The position numbers and the translations under genes were made by a program. This document shows, piece by piece, positions 52,337 to 62,175 of a stretch of DNA of 64,000 bases. Under the pieces are notes generated by a model. It was not told the origin of the DNA. It saw nothing but the letters and a program-made list of their open reading frames with translations, and ran no database searches. Position 1 is the first letter of the stretch; each line of letters opens with the position of its first letter. Source of the DNA: Cylindrotheca closterium (taxonomy: Eukaryota > Bacillariophyta > Bacillariophyceae > Bacillariales > Bacillariaceae); assembly GCA_933822405.4 (NCBI GenBank), contig CAKOGP040001792.1, forward strand, positions 248,001 to 312,000. Direction: 5' to 3'.

Positions 52337-54418
52337 ATGAAAGTTGCTGTAAGATTATTATGGCAGCTTCTTTTGGTTGCCGCCTACTTTTGGCAGGCTG
52401 CTTTGGCAGATACTAGCGAATTAATTTGCCAAGAAGAACAGGGATCGAAGAATGGAGAGCTTGTCTGTTCTTTTCGAGTAGATCCAGCGAAACCAATGAA
52501 AGATCGCCGGCTGAAGCATTGCACCGATGACGTATGTGTTAATGCAGTTGCGTGGTCAACAGAACCGCAACGACAATCACAATCAACGACAAAAAACAAT
52601 CATGATGATTCCGCCAACGATGATCAAGGAGACATTCTCAAAGTTGGGCTGGCAACTTATCGAAAGCCTTACTCGAAGTACTATTCCGCCAGCATTTCTC
52701 AATGGTTGAACCAAACACCCAAGATGTCCAAAATTGAAGATCCATTGGGTTGGGCCAAATGGTGCGGAACGCTGGGAAGCCTTCATGTACATGACTACAA
52801 GGAGCCCTACGACTTGGAATTGGCTATCAATGTACTCCAGGAGTCGGTCCAACTAATAGAAGATCACTTTCAAATTGTTGGGTCAGACTCTTTCGGCTCT
52901 GATGATGTTTGGGAATCCTTTCGAGCTTCCGTGTACAACACATTAGGTGAAGCCTATTATTTGAATCCAAACATTGACCATGGAACGGAAGCGCTAGATC
53001 ATTATGAAACGGCTCTAGCAATCTACGAATCATTGGTGCAGAAACAAGACCAAGATTCAGAGTCAATAAGAACTGCCGAACACGTGAAGACAAGACAGGT
53101 CTACGCTCTGACTTTGGGCAAAGTTGGAAGTGCATTGATACAGCTCCACTCGGCAGAGAAACTTGAAGTCAATTCACTCGATAGTGACGACCTATCGGCA
53201 GACATGGCTTCCACGACAACCATGTCTACTTTCAACGAAAATGACAAGAACAGCCAATCAGACGAGGACCCCAATACTACCAGTAGTAATCGGAGCCCCA
53301 AGTTACAACGAGCCAGCGAAGTGTTGATACTGGCCCAAGATATTTACCACTCACAGTGTAAAGAGCATCTTCCAACCTCGGAGGCAACGACGACCACTTA
53401 TAGTGGATACTACCAGCAAAAACATATACCAGACCCATCAGCGTATGTGGAAGCTTGTGTGGACTTTGCCACGACCCTGCAATATGCCTCTACCGTTGAA
53501 TCGCTATCGGGAAACTACCCAGGGGCACTTGATTACATGAAACGGGCCATGTTGGTGTATACTGGAGAGATTAATATTCTTGACGAAACAGTCAGTGATG
53601 CCCATGTAGACTCAGTGCTTTCCAATGTCTATTCCATGTGGTACTACATGGGATCCGTGGATAGCATTGGGAGCCTCATGGCAAATATTGCTGATACCTA
53701 CGGCCAGCTTGGCAAACACCAAGAAAGCAAGACCACATATATGGTAGCAATGAGGTTTTATTCCATGTTTCATCTTACCCCACCACCTACGGCGCAAAAC
53801 TTGTACACGGAAGTGAGCATGGACGAAGCAACAAAAACAATGCTGGATAGCTATTTGTCCATGCTCAAGGAATATCGACGAGGTACAGCGAGCAATGCTG
53901 ACCCAGGGCAACCAATGTACCAAACGGATGACACTTACGAAGGAGACATTTTATACAACCTTGGGACGATCTATTTGTACGCTGGTGATGACAAGGAAGG
54001 AATGGACTGGTTTGAAGAAGCAATCACTGTCTACCAAAGAACACACAATACAAAGAACAAGAACAGGATCAGTAAGCATCAACAGCGATGGTCTCAGATC
54101 GCTTCCATAAAGGCAAGCTTGAAACGAATCTACTTTGGACAAGGCCGATTTGACGATTCCAATCAAGCCCATCAGGAATCTATGGATCTCTTTTTGGAAT
54201 TGTACGGAGACGGCGTGAATCCCTATGTGCAGCTCCTGCACGACCAAGTTGTGCAAGCCAATGATCGCTACCAACAAACTGCCAGCCAGCATGAAGGCTC
54301 GGAGGAAATGATTGGAGGTGAAAATTCAATCAACTTGGAACATTATCTTCAAAGTATTCAAAATGCGACCGAGAAAATCGAGTCTGACAAAAAGAAGGAT
54401 GACGAGAAGGAATTGTAG
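52337..54418 (+). CDS. Secreted or ER-lumenal TPR-repeat protein
   Basis: ATG at 52337 gives MKVAVRLLWQLLLVAAYFWQ and a clean signal peptide ending near AALA-DT; 693 aa, no intron. The open frame upstream starts at 52322 without an ATG. TPR-like helical pairs are visible: TLGEAYYLNPNIDHGTEALD, then YETALAIYESL; later LGTIYLYAGDDKEGMDWFEE and ASLKRIYFGQGRFDDSNQAH. A middle Ser/Asn/Asp-rich stretch separates the TPR groups, and the tail is charged (KKKDDEKEL). KEL at the very end is close to the HDEL/KDEL retrieval signal (DEKEL), which would fit an ER-lumenal protein. It is probably a protein-protein adaptor; partners are unknown. Confidence 0.8.
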   Translation: MKVAVRLLWQLLLVAAYFWQAALADTSELICQEEQGSKNGELVCSFRVDPAKPMKDRRLKHCTDDVCVNAVAWSTEPQRQSQSTTKNNHDDSANDDQGDILKVGLATYRKPYSKYYSASISQWLNQTPKMSKIEDPLGWAKWCGTLGSLHVHDYKEPYDLELAINVLQESVQLIEDHFQIVGSDSFGSDDVWESFRASVYNTLGEAYYLNPNIDHGTEALDHYETALAIYESLVQKQDQDSESIRTAEHVKTRQVYALTLGKVGSALIQLHSAEKLEVNSLDSDDLSADMASTTTMSTFNENDKNSQSDEDPNTTSSNRSPKLQRASEVLILAQDIYHSQCKEHLPTSEATTTTYSGYYQQKHIPDPSAYVEACVDFATTLQYASTVESLSGNYPGALDYMKRAMLVYTGEINILDETVSDAHVDSVLSNVYSMWYYMGSVDSIGSLMANIADTYGQLGKHQESKTTYMVAMRFYSMFHLTPPPTAQNLYTEVSMDEATKTMLDSYLSMLKEYRRGTASNADPGQPMYQTDDTYEGDILYNLGTIYLYAGDDKEGMDWFEEAITVYQRTHNTKNKNRISKHQQRWSQIASIKASLKRIYFGQGRFDDSNQAHQESMDLFLELYGDGVNPYVQLLHDQVVQANDRYQQTASQHEGSEEMIGGENSINLEHYLQSIQNATEKIESDKKKDDEKEL

Positions 54419-55167
54419 CAGTAGTACTGGTCACTGATGTAAGGGAGAATGAATGTTTTATCCGGTCCGTTCTTTCAGCCGAGGTATTGCCATTTTGGCA
54501 TATTGATTCATTGATTCAATCATTCCATAAAGTCAAGTGCTGGACCTTTCTTGCTTTCTTCCTGCTGCCAAAAGACCATTGCTCATTGGCACAGAGCGTT
54601 CATGTGACTATACGGTACTATGAATAGAAAGAGATGATTTGGACTGACTCATTCGACTGACTGACTCCCTAACACCAAAAATGAAGCCTCCTCTCGTCAT
54701 GTCTCGAGTTATCTCTACTATTTTAAAAAATACTTGTTCACATCATGATGGAAGTCTTTTGATATTCATGTTTACTGTTAATTTTTATATTTTCTTGATG
54801 CTGTAGACTAATGTGTAGGACCAATCTAGTTTCGACCATGGAATGTCCTATAGTACATAGGACAGTACAGTCGTATTTCTTGGTCGCAATGGGAAGTGTG
54901 TAGCCCTAGCAATGGAACATATATATGTAAGTAGTACGTAGTAGTAGAATCAATCAATCCAATTATTTGATCGTGCCTTGCTTGATCCAAAAGAAGTAGG
55001 TAGGTATTGACTTTGCTTGGTAGGACAATCAAAATTTTATGAGATTCTTTTAGTAGGTAGTTGTGGATTCCTGTGGATCAGGAACCGTGGTCAATTTTTG
55101 TATGAATGTTTGTTTTGTATGGAATGTTGAAAAGAGAGTAGGACTTGCTTGTACTAGACTTCGTTTA
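54419..55167. other. Intergenic region between convergent genes
   Basis: 3' flanks of the TPR gene and the DUF6824 gene. It is AT-rich near 54715-54800, with a TAGTACATAGGACAGTACAG motif near 54851. No gene or RNA recognised. Confidence 0.5.
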
Positions 55168-56451
55168 TTACAAGAGTTGTCGCTTGCGTCGGGCATCTTC
55201 TTCATTTTGACGCTTGCGTTCCAAAAAGCGAGCTCGCTTTTCTTGACGCTTGACTGGATCTCCATCTTCTCTCAAGGCCTGGCTGACCTTTCGACGAGCC
55301 ACCGCATCGGTAATCTCATACCACCGCGATGGCTTGATGGTCTTGTCCAAGGCCAAAAAGCGTCCATTGTACTTGTGGACATAGTCCACCACGTGGCGAC
55401 TAAGGCCCGTCTTCTCTTCTTTGCAAGTCAACTGGGAGTAAGTATTTTTGAAGTTGAGAATCTCTTCTCGGTATCGCTTGTTTCCGGGGTGGTGATTGGA
55501 TTTACCACCGCGGCCCATGAGAATATCCGTCTCGGTGGGATTGGCAATGTAGCGCTTGCCCTGTTGTTGTTTGCGAGTTGCTGCGGTAGTTTTGGCAGCA
55601 GCAGGTCGCTTCTTCTTGGGCAAGGGCACTGGTGGTAGTGTCTTGGGTGGTGGGACCACTGGAGCAGCAGAAGAGGGCAATGTATTCAAAGGAGGAACAG
55701 CCGCGCTGGGCTGTAGTTGGGCAAAGAAGACATCTCCCCAATCGGTCTTGGGCTTGGAACTTGCCTCTTCTGTTGGTTGCTGCGGTTGTGCTGGTGTTGG
55801 TGCGTGTATTAACATTGGTTCATCATTGTCATTGTCAATAGCATCACCGTTGGCATCAATACTTCCATAGGAGGAAGAAGTGTCTCGGAAGAGCTTGGAT
55901 TGTTGGTAATTGACATCTACATGAGATCCCAAATTCAACCAATCCTTGCTTTGCAACAGCTTTGAACTGCTCACCCTCGACATGGAATCCATTGCTGGAA
56001 ATACCGGTGGAGACAGAGGGTCCTTCTTGTCTGCATCACTAGAAAAGAACGCCTTCTTCTGATCGCTGTCCAGCGATTGAAATAATTCCGCAAAAGAGTC
56101 TTTGGATTGAAACATTTGGGAAAAGGATTGTTGGCTCTTGAAAAGGTCCGAAAATTGATGACTCTTGAAGAAATCTGAAGTCTTGAAGAGTTGGTCTAAC
56201 GATGAAGATGCAGTTGCTCCTGGAGTCTCCAAAGTGTCTCGATGTTCGTTCAGAAAGCGTTGAAAGTCTTCGCTGTTGAAACAATTGCTGTTGCTGTTGC
56301 TGTTGTTCTCGTTCTCGTTTTTGTCGTTTGTTGTTACTGATTGGCTGCTACTTCGTGTATTCGTGCAGTCGTGGCTGTCGCTTATGCTATTCCTCAAGGA
56401 AGTAGTAAAGTCAGAGCTGTGTAAAATTTGTGTGGATGGCTGTGCTGTCAT
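55168..56451 (-). CDS. DUF6824-domain protein (diatom-type, putative regulator)
   Basis: 427 aa, no intron, ATG at 56451. The N-terminal half is Ser/Asn/Phe-rich with repeated SDFFKSHQFSDLFKSQQSF-like phrases (FKSxxx units), which look like repeated short interaction motifs. A Pro/Ala/Lys-rich linker follows. The C-terminal domain (about residues 310-400) begins TDILMGRGGKSNHHPGNKRY and continues with RHVVDYVHKYNGRFL and RWYEITDAVARRKVSQALRE, which is the DUF6824 signature. It ends in a basic helix (RQEKRARFLERKRQNEED) reminiscent of a nuclear localisation signal. This family is numerous in diatoms; a DNA-linked or regulatory role is suspected but not established. Confidence 0.85.
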   Translation of the reverse strand: MTAQPSTQILHSSDFTTSLRNSISDSHDCTNTRSSSQSVTTNDKNENENNSNSNSNCFNSEDFQRFLNEHRDTLETPGATASSSLDQLFKTSDFFKSHQFSDLFKSQQSFSQMFQSKDSFAELFQSLDSDQKKAFFSSDADKKDPLSPPVFPAMDSMSRVSSSKLLQSKDWLNLGSHVDVNYQQSKLFRDTSSSYGSIDANGDAIDNDNDEPMLIHAPTPAQPQQPTEEASSKPKTDWGDVFFAQLQPSAAVPPLNTLPSSAAPVVPPPKTLPPVPLPKKKRPAAAKTTAATRKQQQGKRYIANPTETDILMGRGGKSNHHPGNKRYREEILNFKNTYSQLTCKEEKTGLSRHVVDYVHKYNGRFLALDKTIKPSRWYEITDAVARRKVSQALREDGDPVKRQEKRARFLERKRQNEEDARRKRQLL

Positions 56452-56815
56452 CTTGGTGGATACACGACAGCTACACTGTTATTCTATGTGGGGTTTCTTC
56501 GAACACTTTCGGTTTATGAGCTTCTTTTGTGATCAAATTTGATCCTGTGCACAGTTGAAGGTGATTGGTTTGTACTTGTTCCGGTAGAGTCTACAATGCA
56601 CGTTTCAGTAGAAGTATATGGCCGGTCGGCGCGATTTTGAGTCACGCGGGGAGGTGACTCGATCGACTCACTCACTTACTCATCATCAGTCTATGAAATG
56701 CACGAATTCAGAATGCTATTGTCAGTACTCGTAGCTAGCTAGTTGTACCTAACAAGATTTATGTATAAAGTAATGAATACAGAACAATCTAATATATTCC
56801 AATCCTGCTGTTTTT
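56452..56815. other. Intergenic region between DUF6824 gene and IleRS
   Basis: It holds the DUF6824 promoter and the IleRS 3' end. Repeated GACTC/GAGTC words occur near 56640-56675. No gene seen. Confidence 0.45.
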
Positions 56816-59800
56816 CTAAAGCCAAGTAAGCGTCTTGTTGGCTTTGGTCTTGGCAGCTGTACTCAACCAAAAGTCAGCTCCTTCCTTCAATTCAAACTCT
56901 TTGCCATCGAGCGAGCACTTGAAGCTTTGTCCAGCACTACTAAACTCGGATGGTTCCTTGGTCGATAGAATGTTTTTTACACCTTCGTCCAAGGAATCCT
57001 TCACGGCCAGTGCGGGACGGCATACGGACACAGTCACCTTGGATCCACCCACATCTACCTTGTCACTCTTCAATACCACTCTCCAAGCTGGCGCCAGTCG
57101 TTCGGGCAAAGGAACGGCTCCTTTGAATTTGGTTTCAAAGGTTGCAACATTGTTCGACACAGCATCCTCAGTCTGGGTGATTCCTTCTTCCTCATGAAAG
57201 AAAACTTCCACAACATCCGAAAGATCCAAACCGGCGCCCTTGCGCAATTGTTGAATGTGGTTGATCAATTCACGGGACATGCCAGCCGACAAAATGGCCG
57301 CATCTTGGGTGCAGTCCAAAGCGACGACGCAAGCACCATCCGCAGAAGGTGTGGCCTCCCAATGGTCGCCCTCTTTTGAAAAGTTCAACTTGGATACCAA
57401 TTCAGTGGTAGTGTCAATCTCAACTCCTTCCAATGTCAACTTGCCATCTTCCAAGCACTTGACAGCCTCGTCGTGGCCCAACGCTTTAATGGCGGCGCCA
57501 ACACTCTTCATTTTCTTTCCCAACTTCTTTCCGAGTGCCTTGAAATCGGGAGTGAGGGACAGTGTCACCCAATCATGTTGCTCTTCGGTGGGCACGACCG
57601 AAAAATCCCAGGCGTTCAGTTCGGACAAAATGTACGTTTTGAGTGGCCCAGTGATACCCTTGACCACCTTTTCGGATGGCTTTCGTAGAATGGCAACCAC
57701 TGACTTTACCGGCGTTCGCAAACTGATATTTCTCTTTTCACGGGCATTTCGGCCCTGCTCGACAATGGCTTGCAAGGCTTCCATGGCTTCGACGGCATCG
57801 GTATTCAGGCGGGATTCGTCGTAGGCGGGAAGTGTCAAAAAGTGGACCGAATCACTCTTTCCTGGCTTGACTGGGTTGGTAATTCCACCTCCATTGGCTG
57901 CTTCCGCATACGATGGCTGGAACTTTCGCAAGTGTTGGTAAAAGAATTCCGTGATAAAGGGTGTGAAGGGTGCCATGATCAAGGTGACATCGAGCAAGAC
58001 ATCGTACAAGACTTGCAGACCACTTTCGGTGTCATCGTCGTCGCCGTCCAATCCTTTCAGACGGTCACGATTCAAACGGACATACCAGTTGGTGAGCTGC
58101 GTGACGAATTGCACCAAGGCGGGCATGACCGTGTACAGACGGTAGGCTGCCATTTCCGTGTGCACAAATTTGATGAGCTCTTGGGTGGCGGCCGAGATCC
58201 AGATATCGGTAGAGTTGGTGGTGCTCTTGACCTTTTCGACGGATGGAACAAGCTTCTTGCCAGTGGCAGTCTCCCAACGTTCGACATTTTGAAGGAAGAA
58301 TCGAAAGGCATTGTACCATGGCAAAAAGACTTCCTTGACGACACCCAAAACTCCAGCTTCCTTGAACTTTAGCTCTTCCGCCCTCACGACGGGCGAATTG
58401 ATCAAGTACATTCTCAAGGCGTCGGCACCATACTTGTCAATGACAAGCGATGGATCGGGGTAATTTTTCAAACGTTTGGACATTTTCTTTCCATCTTCGG
58501 CCAATACCAGACCATTGACAATGACGTTCTTCATGGCGGACTTTCCGAAAAGAGCAGTGGAAAGAACCATCAATGTGTAAAACCATCCACGAGTTTGATC
58601 CAAACCTTCGGCAATAAAATCAGCGGGGAAGCCACCCTCGAATTTCTCCTTGTTCTCAAATGGGTAGTGCTTCTGGGCATACGGCATACTTCCAGATTCG
58701 AACCAACAATCAAAGACTTCGTCAATACGGCGGAGCACTTGTCCGGGATTCTTCTTGGATGGAATTTCAATCTGATCCACGGTTTCGCGGTGCAAATCTT
58801 CGACCTTGATACCGGACAATTCTTCCAGTTGAGCAATGCTTCCAATGCAAACCATTTCACTGAGGTCTTCGTTGGCCCAGATGGGAAGAGGAGTTCCCCA
58901 GAATCGATTACGGGAAACGGCCCAGTCCCGGGCATCGGACAACCAATTGTGGAATCGAACCTCCTTGACGTGCGCAGGAACCCAGTAGGTTTGCTTGTTG
59001 TTCTCGACAATTTGGTCTCTGATTTGTTCAACCTTGACAAACCAAGAGGGAACAATCTTGTAAATCAATGGTGTGTCGGATCTCCAGCAGAATGGATAAG
59101 AGTGAAACAAGCTGCCGCTGTCGACCATTCGTCCCTTTTCCTTGATGAGAGCAATCAAGTTCTTGTCGGCGGCCTTGACGTTCATTCCCTTCACGGGTGG
59201 TACTTCGTCAGTGAACATTCCATTCGAATCGACTGGGCAGGGAATGTTGCCCCCTTTTTCAATGATCCCGTTGGCCAAACAAACGCGGAAATCGTCTTCT
59301 CCAAAGGCAGGAGATTGGTGGACAACACCGGTACCAGCATCGTCGGTAACATACGCATCTCCAACCACTTGGTAGAAAGAATCGCTCTTGAAGAAATCAA
59401 ACAAAGGCTTGTATCGCTTGCCAATGAGATCCTTTCCGGTCATCTTCTTTTGAATCTCATAGAGTTCCTCCGCCATTTTGGGCTTCCATTTCTTCTTGTT
59501 CATGGCAGGATACAGTTGAGGCAATCGAGTTTCTGCCAAAATGTATACATTGCCAGACTTCTTGTCCAAGATCTGTATGTATTTCATCTCCGGGTTGACA
59601 CAGAGTGCCAAGTTGGAAGGCAAGGTCCATGGAGTGGTGGTCCAAGCCACAAAGGAGACACCCTCTTCTCCCACCACGGGAAAGCTGACCACCACTGCGG
59701 GATCACTGACATCCTTGTAGTTCAGACCAGCTTCAAAGTTGGACAACGGAGTACCGCAAGCCATCGAGTATGGCATGACCTTGTAACCTTGGTATACCAG

Positions 59801-60469
59801 ATCCTTTTCAAAGAGTTGTGAGAACACCCACCAGACACTTTCCATAAAGGAAGGATCCATCGTCTTGTAGTCATTCTCGAAATCAATCCATCTTCCCAGA
59901 CGGGTAATGGTAGACTCCCATTCTTTGGTGTACCGAGTAACAATTCCACGACAGGTTGCATTGTACTTGTCGATGCCCATTTCCAAGACTTGATCCCGAT
60001 GCGTAATGTTCAATTTCTGATCAATTTCATATTCCACCGGAAGACCGTGACAATCCCATCCAGCCCGTCGGTCGACATGCTTCCCCGTCATGGCGGCGTA
60101 ACGAGTGACGGTATCCTTGATGGTTCCGGCCAAAATGTGACCATAATGCGGCAATCCAGTAGCAAATGGAGGCCCATCGTAAAATGTGTACTCCTATCAA
60201 GTTGAAATCGAAGGATATAATAATAAAATGAAACAAGCAGACCAATGGATGGTAATGATGATTTTATACAAGAGAAACAATCGTGAGAAACTGCGTCAAG
60301 CTTTGGATGCGTTGGATGATAGATTCCAAACCCATGATAATAAACCTACCTCATCACCTCGCTCGAGACTGAGTTCGTTTTGACGGTGAAAGGAATTCTC
60401 GTCCTTCCACTTCTTGACAATGCCTTCTTCCGTTTCGGCAAAGTTGAGTGCCGGTGGTAGTGATGCCAT
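56816..60469 (-). CDS. IARS: Cytosolic isoleucyl-tRNA synthetase
   Basis: Exon 1 60469-60350, exon 2 60193-56816, intron 60194-60349 (156 bp, GTAGGT/TGATAG), 1165 aa. Exon 1 encodes MASLPPALNFAETEEGIVKK. The junction leads into EYTFYDGPPFATGLPHYGHI, with HYGH as the class I HIGH motif. The GWDCHGLPVEYEI block, CP1 editing domain (FVAWTTTPWTLPSN, SPAFGEDDFRV) and DARDWAVSRNRFWGTPLPIW follow. KKMSKRLKNYPDP is the KMSKS loop (KMSKR). The anticodon-binding helical region and a long C-terminal extension end at KTNKTLTWL. Length and sequence are of the eukaryotic cytosolic type; no targeting peptide is seen. It charges tRNA-Ile with isoleucine and edits valine. Confidence 0.96.
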
Positions 60470-61281
60470 TCTTATTTAATTGTTGTGTTTTTGTTTATAT
60501 GTATGACAAGTGAGTGATAAACTAAAATAATTCCAAACCTGGTCTGCCGTCCCAATACTGTACCGGTACTGTTGGACGATGATGATGGTTGGGAATAAGA
60601 TCGATCGATCGGTGGAAAAATAAGCTGTGTTGAAACCTGTTCGTCGTATAGACAGACAGACACCAGTCGTTCGGTTCAACGTGGAAGAATCAATCAATCA
60701 ATCAACAGTAGGTACAGCACCATTTCACAGTCATTTGCATCCAAGCCATCAACGATCGACTCTCGGGATGAGTTGAAGGTTTTACGATGGAATGATTTGG
60801 TCTTGACCTTTGTTTCATGTTGGTTGGTTGGTGGATGCCAAGTGGCTGGCGTTTCTCTGGTAGTGGTACGACGACACCTACTACAAGGACCACTATTAGA
60901 TTAGAAGATCCCAAAGCTGTTTTGCCAATGCAGTGCTCGTCATATTCCTTTCGCTGCTTGTGTATTCATGTCTATTCAATTCAATACTGTGATACCTCAG
61001 CCCTACCTGGTGCAACTGGCGAGCACTCTACAGCACTACTGCAAAGGGTGATGGACAAATGATCTTTAAGTACTTTGTTAGCCCCGTATTTTCATTTCAT
61101 TTCAAAGCCCGCCTTTTTCGTCGACCCAAGCGACTTCGGGCACAAGACTCGGAACTACAGTACATACACATGTGCCCAATATAGTATAAACGAAAACTGC
61201 ATCAACACTCTCGTCAACAACAGACTCTGCTTTGTAAATAGCAATACCAATAGGAGCAATAGCAACGATATCAACAATAAA
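60470..61281. other. Divergent intergenic region, IleRS / Gly-rich protein
   Basis: It contains short tandem runs (GATCGATCGATCGG near 60600, CAGACAGACAGACA near 60650, ATCAATCAATCAATCAA near 60688) and ACTGTACCGGTACTGT near 60555-60570. The Gly-rich protein's frame is open back to 61075, but the first ATG in good context is 61282. No other gene seen. Confidence 0.5.
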
Positions 61282-61848
61282 ATGGTAGCCAAACTCCCCA
61301 AAGGTGTCGGGGAACTTCCCGAATGGTGGATGGAATTGTGCCCACACAACATTTACGAGTCTCCCGAAGAAACCGCTCGCATGCAAGCAGCTTACGAAGA
61401 ATCGCAGATCTTTTCACGAGTTCCAGACAATTTCAAGCAACAGTACGGTGGAGATGCCTTTCCCGATTGGAATCCAGCGGAACATGGACCCATGGGAGAT
61501 GAAATGACAAAGGATTGGGAAAAGAAAGGATACAAACGAGACCCGGCCAGCAACAAGTGGGTGGGTAAGGATGGGCAGCCTTTGGTAGGACGTCAATTTA
61601 CCATCAAGCCTCCAAAGGGGTATGTGCCTGGTAAAAGTGGTGGTTCTGGATTTGGTGGTGGTGGTGGTGGATTGAAGTCTCCTTCTGGCGGCGGTGGTTA
61701 CGCCAATGATAAAACGTCATGGGAAAAGCCTGCTTGGACGACCAAGAAACTTCGATCGACAGGGAAATCACCGGCTGCCAAAACAACTCCTGCTGGCGGA
61801 GCTAATAAAGCTCCAGGGAAAGTAGCCAAACCAAGTTGGATGAAGTAA
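61282..61848 (+). CDS. Small Gly-rich hypothetical protein, 188 aa
   Basis: Start at ATG 61282 (MVAKLPKGVGELPEWWMELC); the translation upstream of this is not conserved-looking. The N-terminal half is a compact acidic region rich in Trp/Pro (PEWWMELCPHNIYESPEE, AFPDWNPAEHGPMGDEM, KDWEKKGYKRDPASNKWVGK). The C-terminal half has glycine runs and short W-containing phrases, SWEKPAWTTKKLRSTGK and KPSWMK at the very end. The repeated KP[AS]W core suggests a short motif used more than once. No family recognised. Confidence 0.65.
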   Translation: MVAKLPKGVGELPEWWMELCPHNIYESPEETARMQAAYEESQIFSRVPDNFKQQYGGDAFPDWNPAEHGPMGDEMTKDWEKKGYKRDPASNKWVGKDGQPLVGRQFTIKPPKGYVPGKSGGSGFGGGGGGLKSPSGGGGYANDKTSWEKPAWTTKKLRSTGKSPAAKTTPAGGANKAPGKVAKPSWMK

Positions 61849-62175
61849 ACAAAATATTTTCAAAAGGCCTGGCTGCTGGCTGCATCGATTATTGCTTGAA
61901 TGGCTGTGGCAATGGAGATGCTGGTAACAACCCAAAACTCAAATTGATCAGTTGTGCGATTAATATTTTAATAAGAATTCCTTTCTATGTTTTACTTTGC
62001 TGTTGCCTGCTTGGTTGATTCTTCCAAACGGCAACAAGATGGATCTATGACTTTAGCCAAGAAGTACTTCAATAGGCCCTTTAGAATAAATCCAAGCATA
62101 TCATATCTTGCAATAAATAAGTATAAAATACCGGAACATCATCCTATACCCTCATTGCACCCGTCATCTTTATTC
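61849..62175. other. Intergenic region, no gene seen
   Basis: AT-rich spacer between two plus-strand genes; presumably the promoter of the downstream FMO gene. Nothing specific recognised. Confidence 0.45.

Noticed and set aside
55063..55638. 191-codon frame on plus opposite the DUF6824 domain
   Set aside because: Antisense to a conserved domain and without recognisable content.
58595..59821. 408-codon open frame on plus opposite the IleRS gene
   Set aside because: It is an antisense frame of a highly conserved gene, with no domain or signal of its own; codon bias of the real gene keeps the frame open.
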